From a virus, in IMG/VR virus record IMGVR_UViG_3300036845_000183, positions 1 through 55,180 of that record: a DNA stretch of 55,180 nucleotides. One strand, written 5' to 3'. The translations under genes and the position numbers were made by a program. The notes under the pieces were generated by a model. It saw only the letters and a list, made by a program, of their open reading frames with translations, was not told where the DNA came from and did no database searches. This document shows positions 37,680 to 45,643 of the stretch, in pieces (positions within the stretch are counted from its first letter, which is position 1; every line of letters starts with the position of its first letter).

Positions 37680-39459
37680 TGCCCGCCTCCTGCATCATCA
37701 TTTGTACAGCTTGCTCTAACTGAGCCATTTGGAGCAGTGCCGTACGATTGTCAAGCATGCCGCCGCTGGCTTCGACCAGATTTTTCAGCGCCTGCGTGAG
37801 CTGCACCGCAACGGCGCCCGTAACCTTGATCTTTTCGGACTGCTGCTTCATCAAGCCGATTGCGCCTTGCATCTTTTCGTGCGGCGTCGCCTGGGGCTGT
37901 TGCGGCGGCGCAATCAAGTCCTCTGGGTTTGATATCCGAAGCGTTTGCAGCAGCCGCAACCCGACTTTTTGAGGGTTGAATACCACCGGTAGCTCTAGCA
38001 GTTCCTTGTATACGCCAGCCAGCGCACTGCGGTGCATCTCCGTCGCAAGTTGCGGGTCCGCAGTGATCGCGATGCCAGCGGCCTGCGATACCGACACGCC
38101 ATCAGGCAGCATGTCGTAAGCATCGGCCATCCGCACGAACTGGCGAATTTCTTGCGTCAGGGACGACACGAGCCGGCGGTGCACTGCCGATTGAACCTGC
38201 GTCCCGCTGTCGATCAGTCCCTTGGCCAGTGTCGCTGTCATGGATGCCGGGGCGTTCTCCATGAGGTTGAGCGTACCGGCCAGGCGATCGCCCAGCGTCA
38301 TCATTTTTTCGAGCACTTGGACGGAGCCCGCGGAAACTGACTTGACCGGAAACATGGTCGTTGAGTCGGCGAGCGGGCGGCCCTCAAGTGGGAGGAAATT
38401 CATTCGGTTGTTTTTTAGTTCAACCTTATCGGGCACCCCAATTCCAGGGCTGCTCGCGATGCCGCCGTTCTGTGCTTCCGATTGCGCGGTGTCCACGATC
38501 GACGCAAGCAAACCGTCCGCGGAGCTTTCAATACGGTGCAGCAACTTTCCGAAACCGATCGGCAGGAAACCACCTTTCGGGTCCGGTAGCATGCGGTACG
38601 GGTAGAACCGCTGTACGGGGTTGAAGAATAGCGCATCGTTGGTATCGACGACCGTTTTCTTCGTCCATCGTGGCGTAATCTTGACGACTTCGGCCGTATC
38701 ATCGCACGAAATTACGATGGTCCACGGCTCGTCAATTTCATCGCCGTCCAGGTCCAACCACAGATCGGTCTTGTAGAATTTCTTCGGTGCCTGCGGGTCC
38801 AGGTCGTCAAACTTCGGGTCGTAGTCAATCCAGTGCCCGCGTTGAATTGATCGTTCGATCTCGTAAGGGTAGCGCTCAAACCGGAGCGTGATACGCGGCG
38901 CCCGCTCAATCGAACGCACGTTGGCGTTGATGATGACTTCCTGGAACGTACGAAACCACGAATGAAACTCGCGGTCGTCCACATCAAACTCTCGTTCGCG
39001 CCATGCCAAGCCGGTAACGGACATGTGAACAATTAGCGGATCGGTATCAAGTAGCCAGTTCGGGTCCGCAGTGCGAAGTTGGCTTGAAACCCAGTCCGCC
39101 AGCTTTTCGCCGCCGGGTTCGCTGGCGCGGGCCAGATCAGGTTCGCCAAGTAGCGCGTCGGTAGCGCGGGCCGAAAACTGAATGACGGCCGATAGCGTCA
39201 TTTCGGTAGCTGGTGGCGGCTCCTCTCCGGCGCCTTCCTGTTCGCGATTCTCCGGCTTGGCGTTGCCGTGATCGGCTTCGACGCTGTCCAGATAGCCTTG
39301 CGCTTCGCCGGCCCAATCCGACATGCTGCTTTCGTCGATACCGATCAGCTCAATGATGTCGGTGGCGAGTTTCCGGCGTTCGTCGGCGTCCAGCTTTTCA
39401 GCCAGATTTTTGAACGTTTCGGGTTTGCTCAGGTCGAACTTAAGAACCGGAGGATGCAT
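37516..39459 (-). CDS. Portal protein
   Basis: A 647-residue protein: N-terminal MHPPVLKFDLSKPETFKNLA and a head-type core with WKxDPLIVHMSVTGLAWRER-like strands, PFYPYRMLPDPKGGFLPIGF, the helical stem/wing region (ADGLLASIVDTAQSEAQNGG), a helix-rich C-terminal part and a Gly/Pro/Ala tail. Length and pattern match P22-type portals, which form the dodecameric DNA gate at the head vertex. First structural gene of the minus-strand head operon. Confidence 0.85.
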   Translation of the reverse strand: MHPPVLKFDLSKPETFKNLAEKLDADERRKLATDIIELIGIDESSMSDWAGEAQGYLDSVEADHGNAKPENREQEGAGEEPPPATEMTLSAVIQFSARATDALLGEPDLARASEPGGEKLADWVSSQLRTADPNWLLDTDPLIVHMSVTGLAWREREFDVDDREFHSWFRTFQEVIINANVRSIERAPRITLRFERYPYEIERSIQRGHWIDYDPKFDDLDPQAPKKFYKTDLWLDLDGDEIDEPWTIVISCDDTAEVVKITPRWTKKTVVDTNDALFFNPVQRFYPYRMLPDPKGGFLPIGFGKLLHRIESSADGLLASIVDTAQSEAQNGGIASSPGIGVPDKVELKNNRMNFLPLEGRPLADSTTMFPVKSVSAGSVQVLEKMMTLGDRLAGTLNLMENAPASMTATLAKGLIDSGTQVQSAVHRRLVSSLTQEIRQFVRMADAYDMLPDGVSVSQAAGIAITADPQLATEMHRSALAGVYKELLELPVVFNPQKVGLRLLQTLRISNPEDLIAPPQQPQATPHEKMQGAIGLMKQQSEKIKVTGAVAVQLTQALKNLVEASGGMLDNRTALLQMAQLEQAVQMMMQEAGNVAGAGGGLDGMAQQPGDQGAGGGAAPPAGGGGPAVPGGSLGGPDNAGAGGGVP

Positions 39460-39465
39460 GTTTTG

Positions 39466-40206
39466 TCATACAACTTTCTTGGCTGCGGTGTCAACGACGG
39501 CTTGGCAGAAGGCAAGCATCTCGGCTTCGGGAAGTTCGTGCTTTGCCAGATTGTACCAGTTGCAGACGATTTGCACATTTCCGCGGATGTAGCCCTTCGT
39601 GCTGTCGATTCGATCAATTGAAGGTGCAAAAGGGTGCCGGCGCAGTTCTGGATGCGGTGCCAAGTCGAACAAAAAGCCGGTTCGAGGGCAAGTACCGGCG
39701 GCAACGAGAACATAGATGTCATCAAAAATGAGGTCGAACTCTCGATTTTCTTTCACTGCACGATTACGCGCGCCGTGCAGTAGCATCCCGGCGCGGCCTT
39801 GCACTGTGGCATAGCGAGCAGCGCGCCACGCTTTGTCTTGCCCCGTCTCTCGATAGCGTGCGGTCGCGGCTGCCTGAGAGGCCTTCCCTTTTTCGCTTGC
39901 GTTATACTTCGCACTGGCTCTGCTCTGTGCTGTTAGGTATTCGCGGTCTCCTTTAGCAACCTTGGCAGCGTGGCGGCGACGTTGGTATTCATTCGCACGT
40001 TCCGAATTTTTGCTTTGCCAATTTGCTGAGCGTTGTTTTGTACGTGCTTTAAAATTTGGATCTGTCGCGTACCGCTCTTTAAGTCGAGCGCTATTTTCCG
40101 CAGACTTGCAAGCTTTGCATTTTAGCTTCCACTTTGGAAAGAGCGACAGCGATTTTTCTTGGTTGCACGTACTGCAAACTTGTGTTTCTTCTACTGAATT
40201 TGACAT
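39466..40206 (-). CDS. HNH homing-type endonuclease
   Basis: A 246-residue protein. An N-terminal CxxC...CxxC zinc site (C11, C14, C30, C33) is followed by a basic linker (YQRRRHAAKVAKGDREYLTA) and a C-terminal HNH-type core: TGFLFDLAPHPELRRHPFAP, SIDRIDSTKGYIRGNVQIVC, NWYNLAKHELPE. Free-standing genes of this kind move between phages by cutting DNA. ATG at 40206 with an AAAGGGGGG run upstream. It sits between the portal and capsid genes and shares the portal's orientation. Confidence 0.78.
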   Translation of the reverse strand: MSNSVEETQVCSTCNQEKSLSLFPKWKLKCKACKSAENSARLKERYATDPNFKARTKQRSANWQSKNSERANEYQRRRHAAKVAKGDREYLTAQSRASAKYNASEKGKASQAAATARYRETGQDKAWRAARYATVQGRAGMLLHGARNRAVKENREFDLIFDDIYVLVAAGTCPRTGFLFDLAPHPELRRHPFAPSIDRIDSTKGYIRGNVQIVCNWYNLAKHELPEAEMLAFCQAVVDTAAKKVV

Positions 40207-40251
40207 TTTAGCCCCCCTTTGATATTTTGCGTCATCATCGATCGCGGACAC

Positions 40252-40280
40252 TTATTAGCATCAGGCCAGTAAGATGTCAA
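40252..40280 (-). promoter_or_regulatory. Strong promoter for the portal operon
   Basis: Minus strand: TTGACA (40280-40275), 17-base spacer, TAATAA (40257-40252), then the HNH start 46 bases on. The -35 box lies within the leader of the plus-strand capsid gene, so the portal and capsid transcripts start from adjoining divergent sites. Confidence 0.65.
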
Positions 40281-40292
40281 TAGGAGGTTGTC

Positions 40293-41225
40293 ACGCAAGT
40301 CATTGACAGAAGTTTGCAGAGCTCGCAGTACTGGCCGGGTTTGTTTGCTTTGTTTGGGCTCGATTACGAAAGATTGAGTCCGATCTATACGCAGTTCTAC
40401 GACCCGAAGTCGTCAGAGAAGGCGTTTGAGGAATTCATGACAGAGCGCGCCGGCCTCGGACTCGCCGTCCAGCAACCCGAACTGGAGCCCGTGCAGTTCG
40501 ATATTCCGAACGAAGGCTACCGCACCCAGGTCACGCACGCCTCCTACGGCCTCGCCGTCGCAATCTCCCGCGAAGCGAAAGACGACAACCTCTACGAAGA
40601 CGTCGGCTCGCGCATGATGAAGGAACTGGCCTTCAGCGCGCGGCAGACCGAGGAATACATTGCTCACGCGCCGCTGAACGTAGCCGGCGATGCAGTGAAC
40701 GGCCTCCGTGCCGACAACGTCCCGCTGATCAGCGCCAGCCACCCGACCGCAACCGGCAACCAATCGAATCAGCTCATTTCGGCGAACGTATCGGAATTGG
40801 CTTTCGAGAACGCCGTCATCCAGATCAGTTACGCCCGCAATGGCCGCGGCTTCATCATCAATCTGCTGCCGAAACGTGTCATCGAATCGGTGGAAAGCGG
40901 CCCGGAAACCCGGCGTATTCTCGGTTCGCCGCTGCAGTGGAACGCGCAGACCAACAACATCAACGTGCTGCGTTCCACCGGAGCGCTGCCGGAGGTCGTC
41001 GAAACGCCGTACCTGGTCGACAAGGACAACTACTTCATCCAGACCAGCGAGCAGGACAAAGACAACGGCCAGGGCTTCACGTTCTGGGAGCGCAGCCAGC
41101 TCGAAATGCGCGAAGACAGCAACTGGGCCAACCAAGCTTCGCTCATGGCGATGTGGTTCCGGTGCTCCGTTTCGATTGTTGACTTCCGTACGGTTTTCGG
41201 TAGTTTGGGCGCTGACGGCACCTGA
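40293..41225 (+). CDS. Major capsid protein, apparent ACG start
   Basis: About 310 residues from ACG (40293): TQVIDRSLQSSQYWPGLFAL, then FGLDYERLSPIYTQFYD. This matches the N-terminus of a phage capsid family (sLqs-xxWPGlxaxFGxxYxexxxeyxdLFD). The HK97-like body follows (YGLAVAISREAKDDNLYEDV, then LISASHPT...LIQISYAR). AGGAGG (40282-40287) sits five bases upstream of ACG; the next usual start, TTG 40314, would lose seven residues and is poorly spaced. The 3' end is followed by a strong terminator. Confidence 0.85.
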   Translation, partial: TQVIDRSLQSSQYWPGLFALFGLDYERLSPIYTQFYDPKSSEKAFEEFMTERAGLGLAVQQPELEPVQFDIPNEGYRTQVTHASYGLAVAISREAKDDNLYEDVGSRMMKELAFSARQTEEYIAHAPLNVAGDAVNGLRADNVPLISASHPTATGNQSNQLISANVSELAFENAVIQISYARNGRGFIINLLPKRVIESVESGPETRRILGSPLQWNAQTNNINVLRSTGALPEVVETPYLVDKDNYFIQTSEQDKDNGQGFTFWERSQLEMREDSNWANQASLMAMWFRCSVSIVDFRTVFGSLGADGT

Positions 41226-41265
41226 TGGCTCCGTCGCCCTACTTGGGCGTTTCCTCCCCAGACTT

Positions 41266-41313
41266 AGGGGCCTCCCGACTAGCAAATTGGCTGACCGGAG
41301 GCCCCTCTTTTTC
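41266..41313 (+). terminator. Rho-independent terminator after the capsid gene
   Basis: AGGGGCCTCC (41266-41275) and GGAGGCCCCT (41297-41306) form a perfect 10-bp GC-rich stem followed by CTTTTTC. It ends the capsid message and overlaps the stop codon of the convergent ParB-like gene (41315). Confidence 0.9.
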
Positions 41314-41314
41314 T

Positions 41315-42193
41315 TCAGGCAGCTTTGGCCATCGGTGGCAACCAGTCGGGCGGCGCGGGCAGCTTGATATCTGGCGCCAGCCGCGCGGCCAGCGGCCGAT
41401 GAAAGTCGATGACCGACAGAAGTGCCAACCCGGCATCCGCGGCTTTCGGTCGCGGGCCGACTGAACGCGCCGCCATGTCGATACGCGGCCAACCAAGGTC
41501 CACCAGCCGGCGGCCGTGCTCCCGAATGGCCGGGTAGTGGTGCACCAGCCAGACGAAGCCCAGCGTTGCGTGCTCGGTCACCAAGGCATTCGCAGGCGCC
41601 AGTCCGGCAATCAGCTCCAGCGCGGCGTTCAGCTCGCCAAGCGGCACTGGAGCGGCCCGTTTGGCGTAACTCGGCGAGCCATGGCCGAACAGCGATTTCA
41701 GCGCTCCGATGCATGCGATCTTGGGAACTGCGAATTCTTGCTGCGCTATGTTGGCGTCCACGATCGCCAAGCCGGCCTCCTGTACCAGCCTGTTCAGCGC
41801 AATCGCTTCCGGGTCGCCGGCCGCCACTTCGGCCATGAATAGCATGCCCTGCGGAACCTTGCGGATGCGCGTGTTGCAGGCGAGGAAGATTTCGATTTCG
41901 CGTTTGCGGTCGTGCACGTCGTAAATGTCGCACGGCAGCACCTCGCGGCCAGCAATCAAGCCGCCCTCCCATCGGTGGCGACCGTCTACCACAAACAGCG
42001 CTCCGTTCGCGCGGCGCACAACCCGGAGCCGGCCGAACACGGCGAGGTCGAAATGACGGCCGATTTCACGTATCAGCCGCGGGTTGCGAGGTGCGATAGC
42101 CTGGTAGGTGGTGTCGATGTTGAGTAGCGAGGCCGGCACGTCGGCGGGCTCGGGTCGTTCTTCCAGCATCATCTCCCAGGGGAGTAAGTTCAT
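41315..42193 (-). CDS. ParB-like nuclease-domain protein
   Basis: About 292 residues from the ATG at 42193. The ParB N-terminal core is visible at residues about 40-95: RLIREIGRHFDLAVFGRL, VVRRANGALFVVDGRHRWEG, then GREVLPCDIYDVHDRKREIE. The rest is helical, with a DNA-recognition-like LSVIDFHRPLAARLAPDIKL near the end. Phage ParB-like proteins are regulators, partition factors or nucleases. It is the only minus-strand gene in a plus-strand tail block and reads from a region containing a 20-bp palindrome, so autoregulation is likely. Start ATG has GGAG upstream; longer frames extend to 42271. Confidence 0.7.
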   Translation of the reverse strand: MNLLPWEMMLEERPEPADVPASLLNIDTTYQAIAPRNPRLIREIGRHFDLAVFGRLRVVRRANGALFVVDGRHRWEGGLIAGREVLPCDIYDVHDRKREIEIFLACNTRIRKVPQGMLFMAEVAAGDPEAIALNRLVQEAGLAIVDANIAQQEFAVPKIACIGALKSLFGHGSPSYAKRAAPVPLGELNAALELIAGLAPANALVTEHATLGFVWLVHHYPAIREHGRRLVDLGWPRIDMAARSVGPRPKAADAGLALLSVIDFHRPLAARLAPDIKLPAPPDWLPPMAKAA

Positions 42194-42250
42194 TACGCGT
42201 CTCCATTGGTTAAGCCCCATGCCCGTACAACTACGAAGGACCTGTGTGTA

Positions 42251-42270
42251 TGTCAAGTACGTACTTGACA
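42251..42270. promoter_or_regulatory. 20-bp perfect palindrome with outward TTGACA boxes
   Basis: TGTCAAGTACGTACTTGACA is perfectly symmetric and 58 bases upstream of the ParB-like ATG (42193) and 59 upstream of the plus-strand ATG (42329). Each arm is a TTGACA -35 hexamer pointing outward, so a bound dimer would block two divergent promoters. -10 boxes are weak (TAGTTG on minus, TTATGT or similar on plus). The core GTACGTAC recurs in leader copies A, B and F. Confidence 0.7.
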
Positions 42271-42328
42271 AGTTCCCGCGGGGCGCCGCTTATGTCGGCC
42301 GCCGAACATAAGGCACGAGGGCAAAACC

Positions 42329-42553
42329 ATGACGGGAGACGGGTATTTTTGGGCTCGGACGCCCAAGGGAGAGCTATTTGTAGTGCTGGTCGTCAGCGGG
42401 CAGGGCTATGTGGCCGCCGTTGAGTGTGCTATAGATTTGGTGCAAATCGATATTCTGGAGCCCGTCGCGTGGCCTACGGCATCCGCAGCCCCAAACCAAA
42501 GTTCCGACCGTACGAAACATGGGCTGCATGTAGTCGGTGCAATGCTCGCGTAG
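42329..42553 (+). CDS. Small conserved phage protein
   Basis: A 74-residue beta-rich protein, MTGDGYFWARTPKGELFVVL. The FYWAR..KG...VV pattern, ending QIDILEPVAWP, belongs to a common small phage family. GAGGG upstream. Overlaps the next gene by 85 bases, so the end is less sure. Confidence 0.6.
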   Translation: MTGDGYFWARTPKGELFVVLVVSGQGYVAAVECAIDLVQIDILEPVAWPTASAAPNQSSDRTKHGLHVVGAMLA

Positions 42554-43083
42554 CGTACCGCACCTTGGCCCGAGAGAGGCTCACTGGCTTGCTGGTTTGC
42601 ACGAAGGCCTCGGGCCGCGCGGTACGGCCTTGTCTCGACCCTTGGCCGGCGGTGTACGATTTCCAGGCCTTTCCCGACAAGTCAATCGAACCGCCGCCGG
42701 AACCCTTACCGCTGCGCTACAATCTGGACGCCATATGGGGCAGCGGCCCCGTGTCCGGCACGACGGCGACCTTTGCCAACGCTCCGGCGCCGGCCCCCGA
42801 CGATGCGACGCGATTGAATGCGCTGGTGAAGTCGGTGCCGTACTACGCCACGATCGGCAAGTCAGCGGCATTCCCGCCTATCAACCCATCGGTGCAGCAG
42901 ACCATTCTTGACGCGGTCACCATCATACCGGCAAACTACGACGGTACATTTTTGCCCTCCAGCTCGGTTCGAACCGTGACGCCGCCGAACGAAGCTGCTG
43001 AACTGGCCGCGGCCTCCGGCATGGACCCGGACGTCACCGACAAGATATGGTCGCCACCATGGACCGTGAACCAAGGAATATAA
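42469..43083 (+). CDS. Head-tail region protein with N-terminal zinc-like motif
   Basis: A 204-residue protein. Start GTG at 42469 (MAYGIRSPKPKFRPYETWAA) with CTGGAG upstream; a C-x2-C, then a further Cys (CSRCNARV...LVCTKASG) suggests a small zinc site. The rest is Pro/Ala-rich. Lies directly before the gp4-like tail gene; likely a connector or packaging accessory. Confidence 0.55.
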   Translation: MAYGIRSPKPKFRPYETWAACSRCNARVAYRTLARERLTGLLVCTKASGRAVRPCLDPWPAVYDFQAFPDKSIEPPPEPLPLRYNLDAIWGSGPVSGTTATFANAPAPAPDDATRLNALVKSVPYYATIGKSAAFPPINPSVQQTILDAVTIIPANYDGTFLPSSSVRTVTPPNEAAELAAASGMDPDVTDKIWSPPWTVNQGI

Positions 43084-43220
43084 GCACGTACGGCCCCGAG
43101 GACTGGGTGCGGTTCGCGTTCCGTTTGATTGCGGTCGGGCTGGCTTTTGCGGTACTGTTGATGATGGCAGGCTTAGCGGGGGTGGGCTGGGTGCTTTTTC
43201 ATCTGATTGCGGGGTGGTGA
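43059..43220 (+). CDS. Small membrane protein
   Basis: A 53-residue protein, charged start (MDREPRNISTYGPEDWVRFA) and one or two membrane helices (GLAFAVLLMMAGLAGVGWVL). Overlaps the previous gene by 25 bases. Placed inside a structural cluster, its role is unknown; lysis or membrane fusion are speculative. Confidence 0.5.
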   Translation: MDREPRNISTYGPEDWVRFAFRLIAVGLAFAVLLMMAGLAGVGWVLFHLIAGW

Positions 43221-43221
43221 C

Positions 43222-43314
43222 GTGCTGCGTGTTATGTTGACTGCGTTGGCTATGGTTGCGTGGGTCGTGCTTATCAGTACGGGCGCCGGCCTGATTTTGG
43301 GGGGCCATTGGTGA
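43222..43314 (+). CDS. 30-residue membrane peptide
   Basis: MLRVMLTALAMVAWVVLIST then GAGLILGGHW: one hydrophobic helix. GTG start, overlapping the next gene by GTGA. Together with the gene before, a tandem pair of tiny membrane proteins. Confidence 0.45.
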   Translation: MLRVMLTALAMVAWVVLISTGAGLILGGHW

Positions 43315-43994
43315 CCACAGCCGCTCAACTGATCGCGAACGCACTGCATCTTTTTGGGATCACAGACCAAACGGAGCAGCCGACCGCGACCGACATCGCA
43401 AACAACGTCATCGTGCTGAATGATCTGTTGCGCAGCGAAATGGCTGACGGTGCGGTGCAGTTCATGATGAAGCGTGTCACGGTGCAACTGCCGATCGGCA
43501 CGACGGGGCAGATTTACTCGTTTTCGATCGGGACCGCGAACACCGGGTACTTGGTTCAAGCCGACGCGGTCGCGGTCAAGTCGATCTGGATGAACGACAT
43601 CAACAACACCGTCAATCGCGAGACGCGCATGGCGCCGATCGCGGACGTGGTGCGGACAACCCAAGTCGGCATCATCACGAAATGGCACCAGGAACGTCAG
43701 GTTGATGGCTCGATACTGATTACGGCTTGGCAGCCGCCGCGCGCCGCAGCCCCGGCGCTCATTGAGTACGGAGGGCGGCTGCCGCCGATCACTGCGGCGG
43801 CCGGCACTGACATCATTGCGCTGCCGCCGGAGGGTATTCACGATGCTACGCTGTTGCTCGGGTTGACCGTCTATAGCAGTTACGGACGCCAGTTCGCGCC
43901 CACTGACCCGCTCCTGATGCGCGCACAGCGCGTTGACGACCGCTGGCGCTCGTGGGCGCGCGGTCAAATGTGGCTTCGGTTCGTACGGGCATGA
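43311..43994 (+). CDS. P22 gp4-like tail accessory factor
   Basis: A 227-residue protein starting MTTAAQLIANALHLFGITDQ. The N-terminal helices (ATDIANNVIVLNDLLRSEMA) and the beta-core with YSFSIGTANTGYLVQADAVA match the head-completion proteins of P22 (gp4) that attach the portal to the tail. GTG start at 43311. Confidence 0.75.
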   Translation: MTTAAQLIANALHLFGITDQTEQPTATDIANNVIVLNDLLRSEMADGAVQFMMKRVTVQLPIGTTGQIYSFSIGTANTGYLVQADAVAVKSIWMNDINNTVNRETRMAPIADVVRTTQVGIITKWHQERQVDGSILITAWQPPRAAAPALIEYGGRLPPITAAAGTDIIALPPEGIHDATLLLGLTVYSSYGRQFAPTDPLLMRAQRVDDRWRSWARGQMWLRFVRA

Positions 43995-44158
43995 CAGCGG
44001 ATCGCGTCTACTACGACCGTATTGCGAAAGCTGAGCAGGCAATCATAGACGCCGGCTACATGCGCGACAGCCAGCGTCACCAGTGGGTGAACTGGAAAGG
44101 GCAGACGACCAAAGTCATGCGTGAGGAACCCGGAAAATTTTACGTGGAATGGCCGTAG
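43991..44158 (+). CDS. Small tail-region protein
   Basis: A 55-residue protein starting MTADRVYYDRIAKAEQAIID, compact, with several aromatic residues. ATG at 43991 overlaps the gp4-like stop as ATGA. Probably a small tail or head accessory. Confidence 0.5.
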   Translation: MTADRVYYDRIAKAEQAIIDAGYMRDSQRHQWVNWKGQTTKVMREEPGKFYVEWP

Positions 44159-44170
44159 TGGTGCGACAAA

Positions 44171-45643
44171 ATGCCGCCGCTTAATATTTTAGGCTCCTTT
44201 GCGGACCCGCTCAATCTCGACCAGGGCGCCGGGAAGCTCGTCAACGTACGCGTGGTGCCGCGCGCTGCGGAGGAAGGCAAGCCGTCGTCGGTGCGCTTCA
44301 TCGGTGCGCCTGGTCTGGATGCAGTCTGCCGGCCGACGTCCGCGGCGTGTCTCGTGCTTTGCCATGCACAGGATACGGTGTGGAGTGGCCACGCGGATGG
44401 CTCAATCTTCCGCGGCGTCGAAACAGCATCGCCCGTGTTCGTCGGCACTGTGGCCGTAAACCCTCTTGCACCAATCATCCGATTCGCTGAAGAACGCACC
44501 GCGCTTTGCATTGCATCCAACGCAAATGTGCTTGGCGGCGGCCGTGCGGGCACCAGCTACACCGCGTCACTTGCCGGCGGCCTGACTAATTCCGGTTTTG
44601 ATTCCTCCATAAACTTCGACCCGACTGCTACCGTCGTGCTCGATAACTTTGCTGTGTGGTCTGGCGCATCTAATTTCTACGCAAATCAAAGCGACCGGAT
44701 GTACAGCTCGGTTGCGTTACAGCCGGCAAACGTGTTGCCGAACAGCTTCGCAACAAAAGAAGCGCGTTCTGATCGCGTCGTTGACCTGGCAATATCGGGC
44801 CGCATCCTGTGGCCGCTCGGTTCGCGGTCGCTGGAGCAATGGTACGATCCCGGCGGTGCCACGGATTTTGCTTTCGTCGCCTACCCCAATTCACTGCTTT
44901 CCGTAGGTCTGGCCGCGCGGCTGACGCTGGCCGTATTACGCGACCGAATCGTGTTCGTGGGTACGGATCGCCGCGTGTGGCTTTGCGAGGGTCAATCCGG
45001 GCAAGCGGTATCGCCAGCATGGGTCGATCTGCTTTTGCAGCAACTCACGCTGGCCCAGTTAGGGCAGCTTACCGGGTACGCCTACGGCCAAGGTGGTAGC
45101 GATTTCTACGTGCTCACGCTGCCTAACCAGTGGTCCCTGGAGCTGGCGGCCTCCGGCGTGTGGTCCTATCGGCAGTCGCCAGGGCGGCTTGACCACGCCG
45201 GGCGTTGCGCTACGGAGCATGACGGCGGCGTGACCTACATCGGGCTCGACAGCGGCCAGGTATGCACACTCGACATTGACAGCGCCGCGGAGCCGGCCGG
45301 CACGCTGGCCAGAACCATGATTACGCCATGGGTCGGCGGCAGCGCGGGGAACCTGCTTTCGTCGGGCACCAGCGGACAGGAAACGCGCCAGACCTTCAAC
45401 ACGATCGACATTACGTCGTCCATGGGGCCGTCAGCCGGTACGTTTCAGCTCGATTGGAGCGAAGACCGCGCCGTGACATGGCGCGGTGTCCGGCAGATCA
45501 CACTGCCGCAACCGGGTACGCAGCGCGCCATCGCCCGCGATCTCGGAACTGGCCGGCGCCGGCAGTTTCGTTTGCAGTACAGCGGCACGCAAGCGCCATT
45601 TACGATCGATGAATGGTTTGCGGGAGTTACGCCGGGCACATGA
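44171..45643 (+). CDS. P22 gp10-like tail hub protein
   Basis: A 490-residue protein, MPPLNILGSFADPLNLDQGA, matching P22 gp10 (packaged-DNA stabilisation/tail hub): similar length, strand-rich centre (VDLAISGRILWPLGSRSLEQ), LIDGx-like GLDSGQVCTLDIDSAAEPAG and C-terminal TIDEWFAGVTPGT. No SD site is obvious; it may be coupled to the upstream gene. Forms the middle of the short tail, next to gp4-like. Confidence 0.78.
   Translation: MPPLNILGSFADPLNLDQGAGKLVNVRVVPRAAEEGKPSSVRFIGAPGLDAVCRPTSAACLVLCHAQDTVWSGHADGSIFRGVETASPVFVGTVAVNPLAPIIRFAEERTALCIASNANVLGGGRAGTSYTASLAGGLTNSGFDSSINFDPTATVVLDNFAVWSGASNFYANQSDRMYSSVALQPANVLPNSFATKEARSDRVVDLAISGRILWPLGSRSLEQWYDPGGATDFAFVAYPNSLLSVGLAARLTLAVLRDRIVFVGTDRRVWLCEGQSGQAVSPAWVDLLLQQLTLAQLGQLTGYAYGQGGSDFYVLTLPNQWSLELAASGVWSYRQSPGRLDHAGRCATEHDGGVTYIGLDSGQVCTLDIDSAAEPAGTLARTMITPWVGGSAGNLLSSGTSGQETRQTFNTIDITSSMGPSAGTFQLDWSEDRAVTWRGVRQITLPQPGTQRAIARDLGTGRRRQFRLQYSGTQAPFTIDEWFAGVTPGT

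Noticed and set aside
39470-39482. TTGTCATACAACTT as another copy of the TGTCATACATTTT promoter class
   Set aside because: It lies at the coding end of the HNH gene, lacks the rest of the core and the promoter boxes.
40301-40316. ATT (40302) or TTG (40314) as the capsid start
   Set aside because: Both are far from AGGAGG (14 and 26 bases) and would lose residues that match the family; ACG at five bases is preferred, though not proven.
40413-41972. 519-residue open frame on the minus strand across the capsid gene
   Set aside because: Spans the capsid gene, a strong terminator and part of the ParB-like gene in the wrong frame, so it is a by-product of GC-rich DNA.
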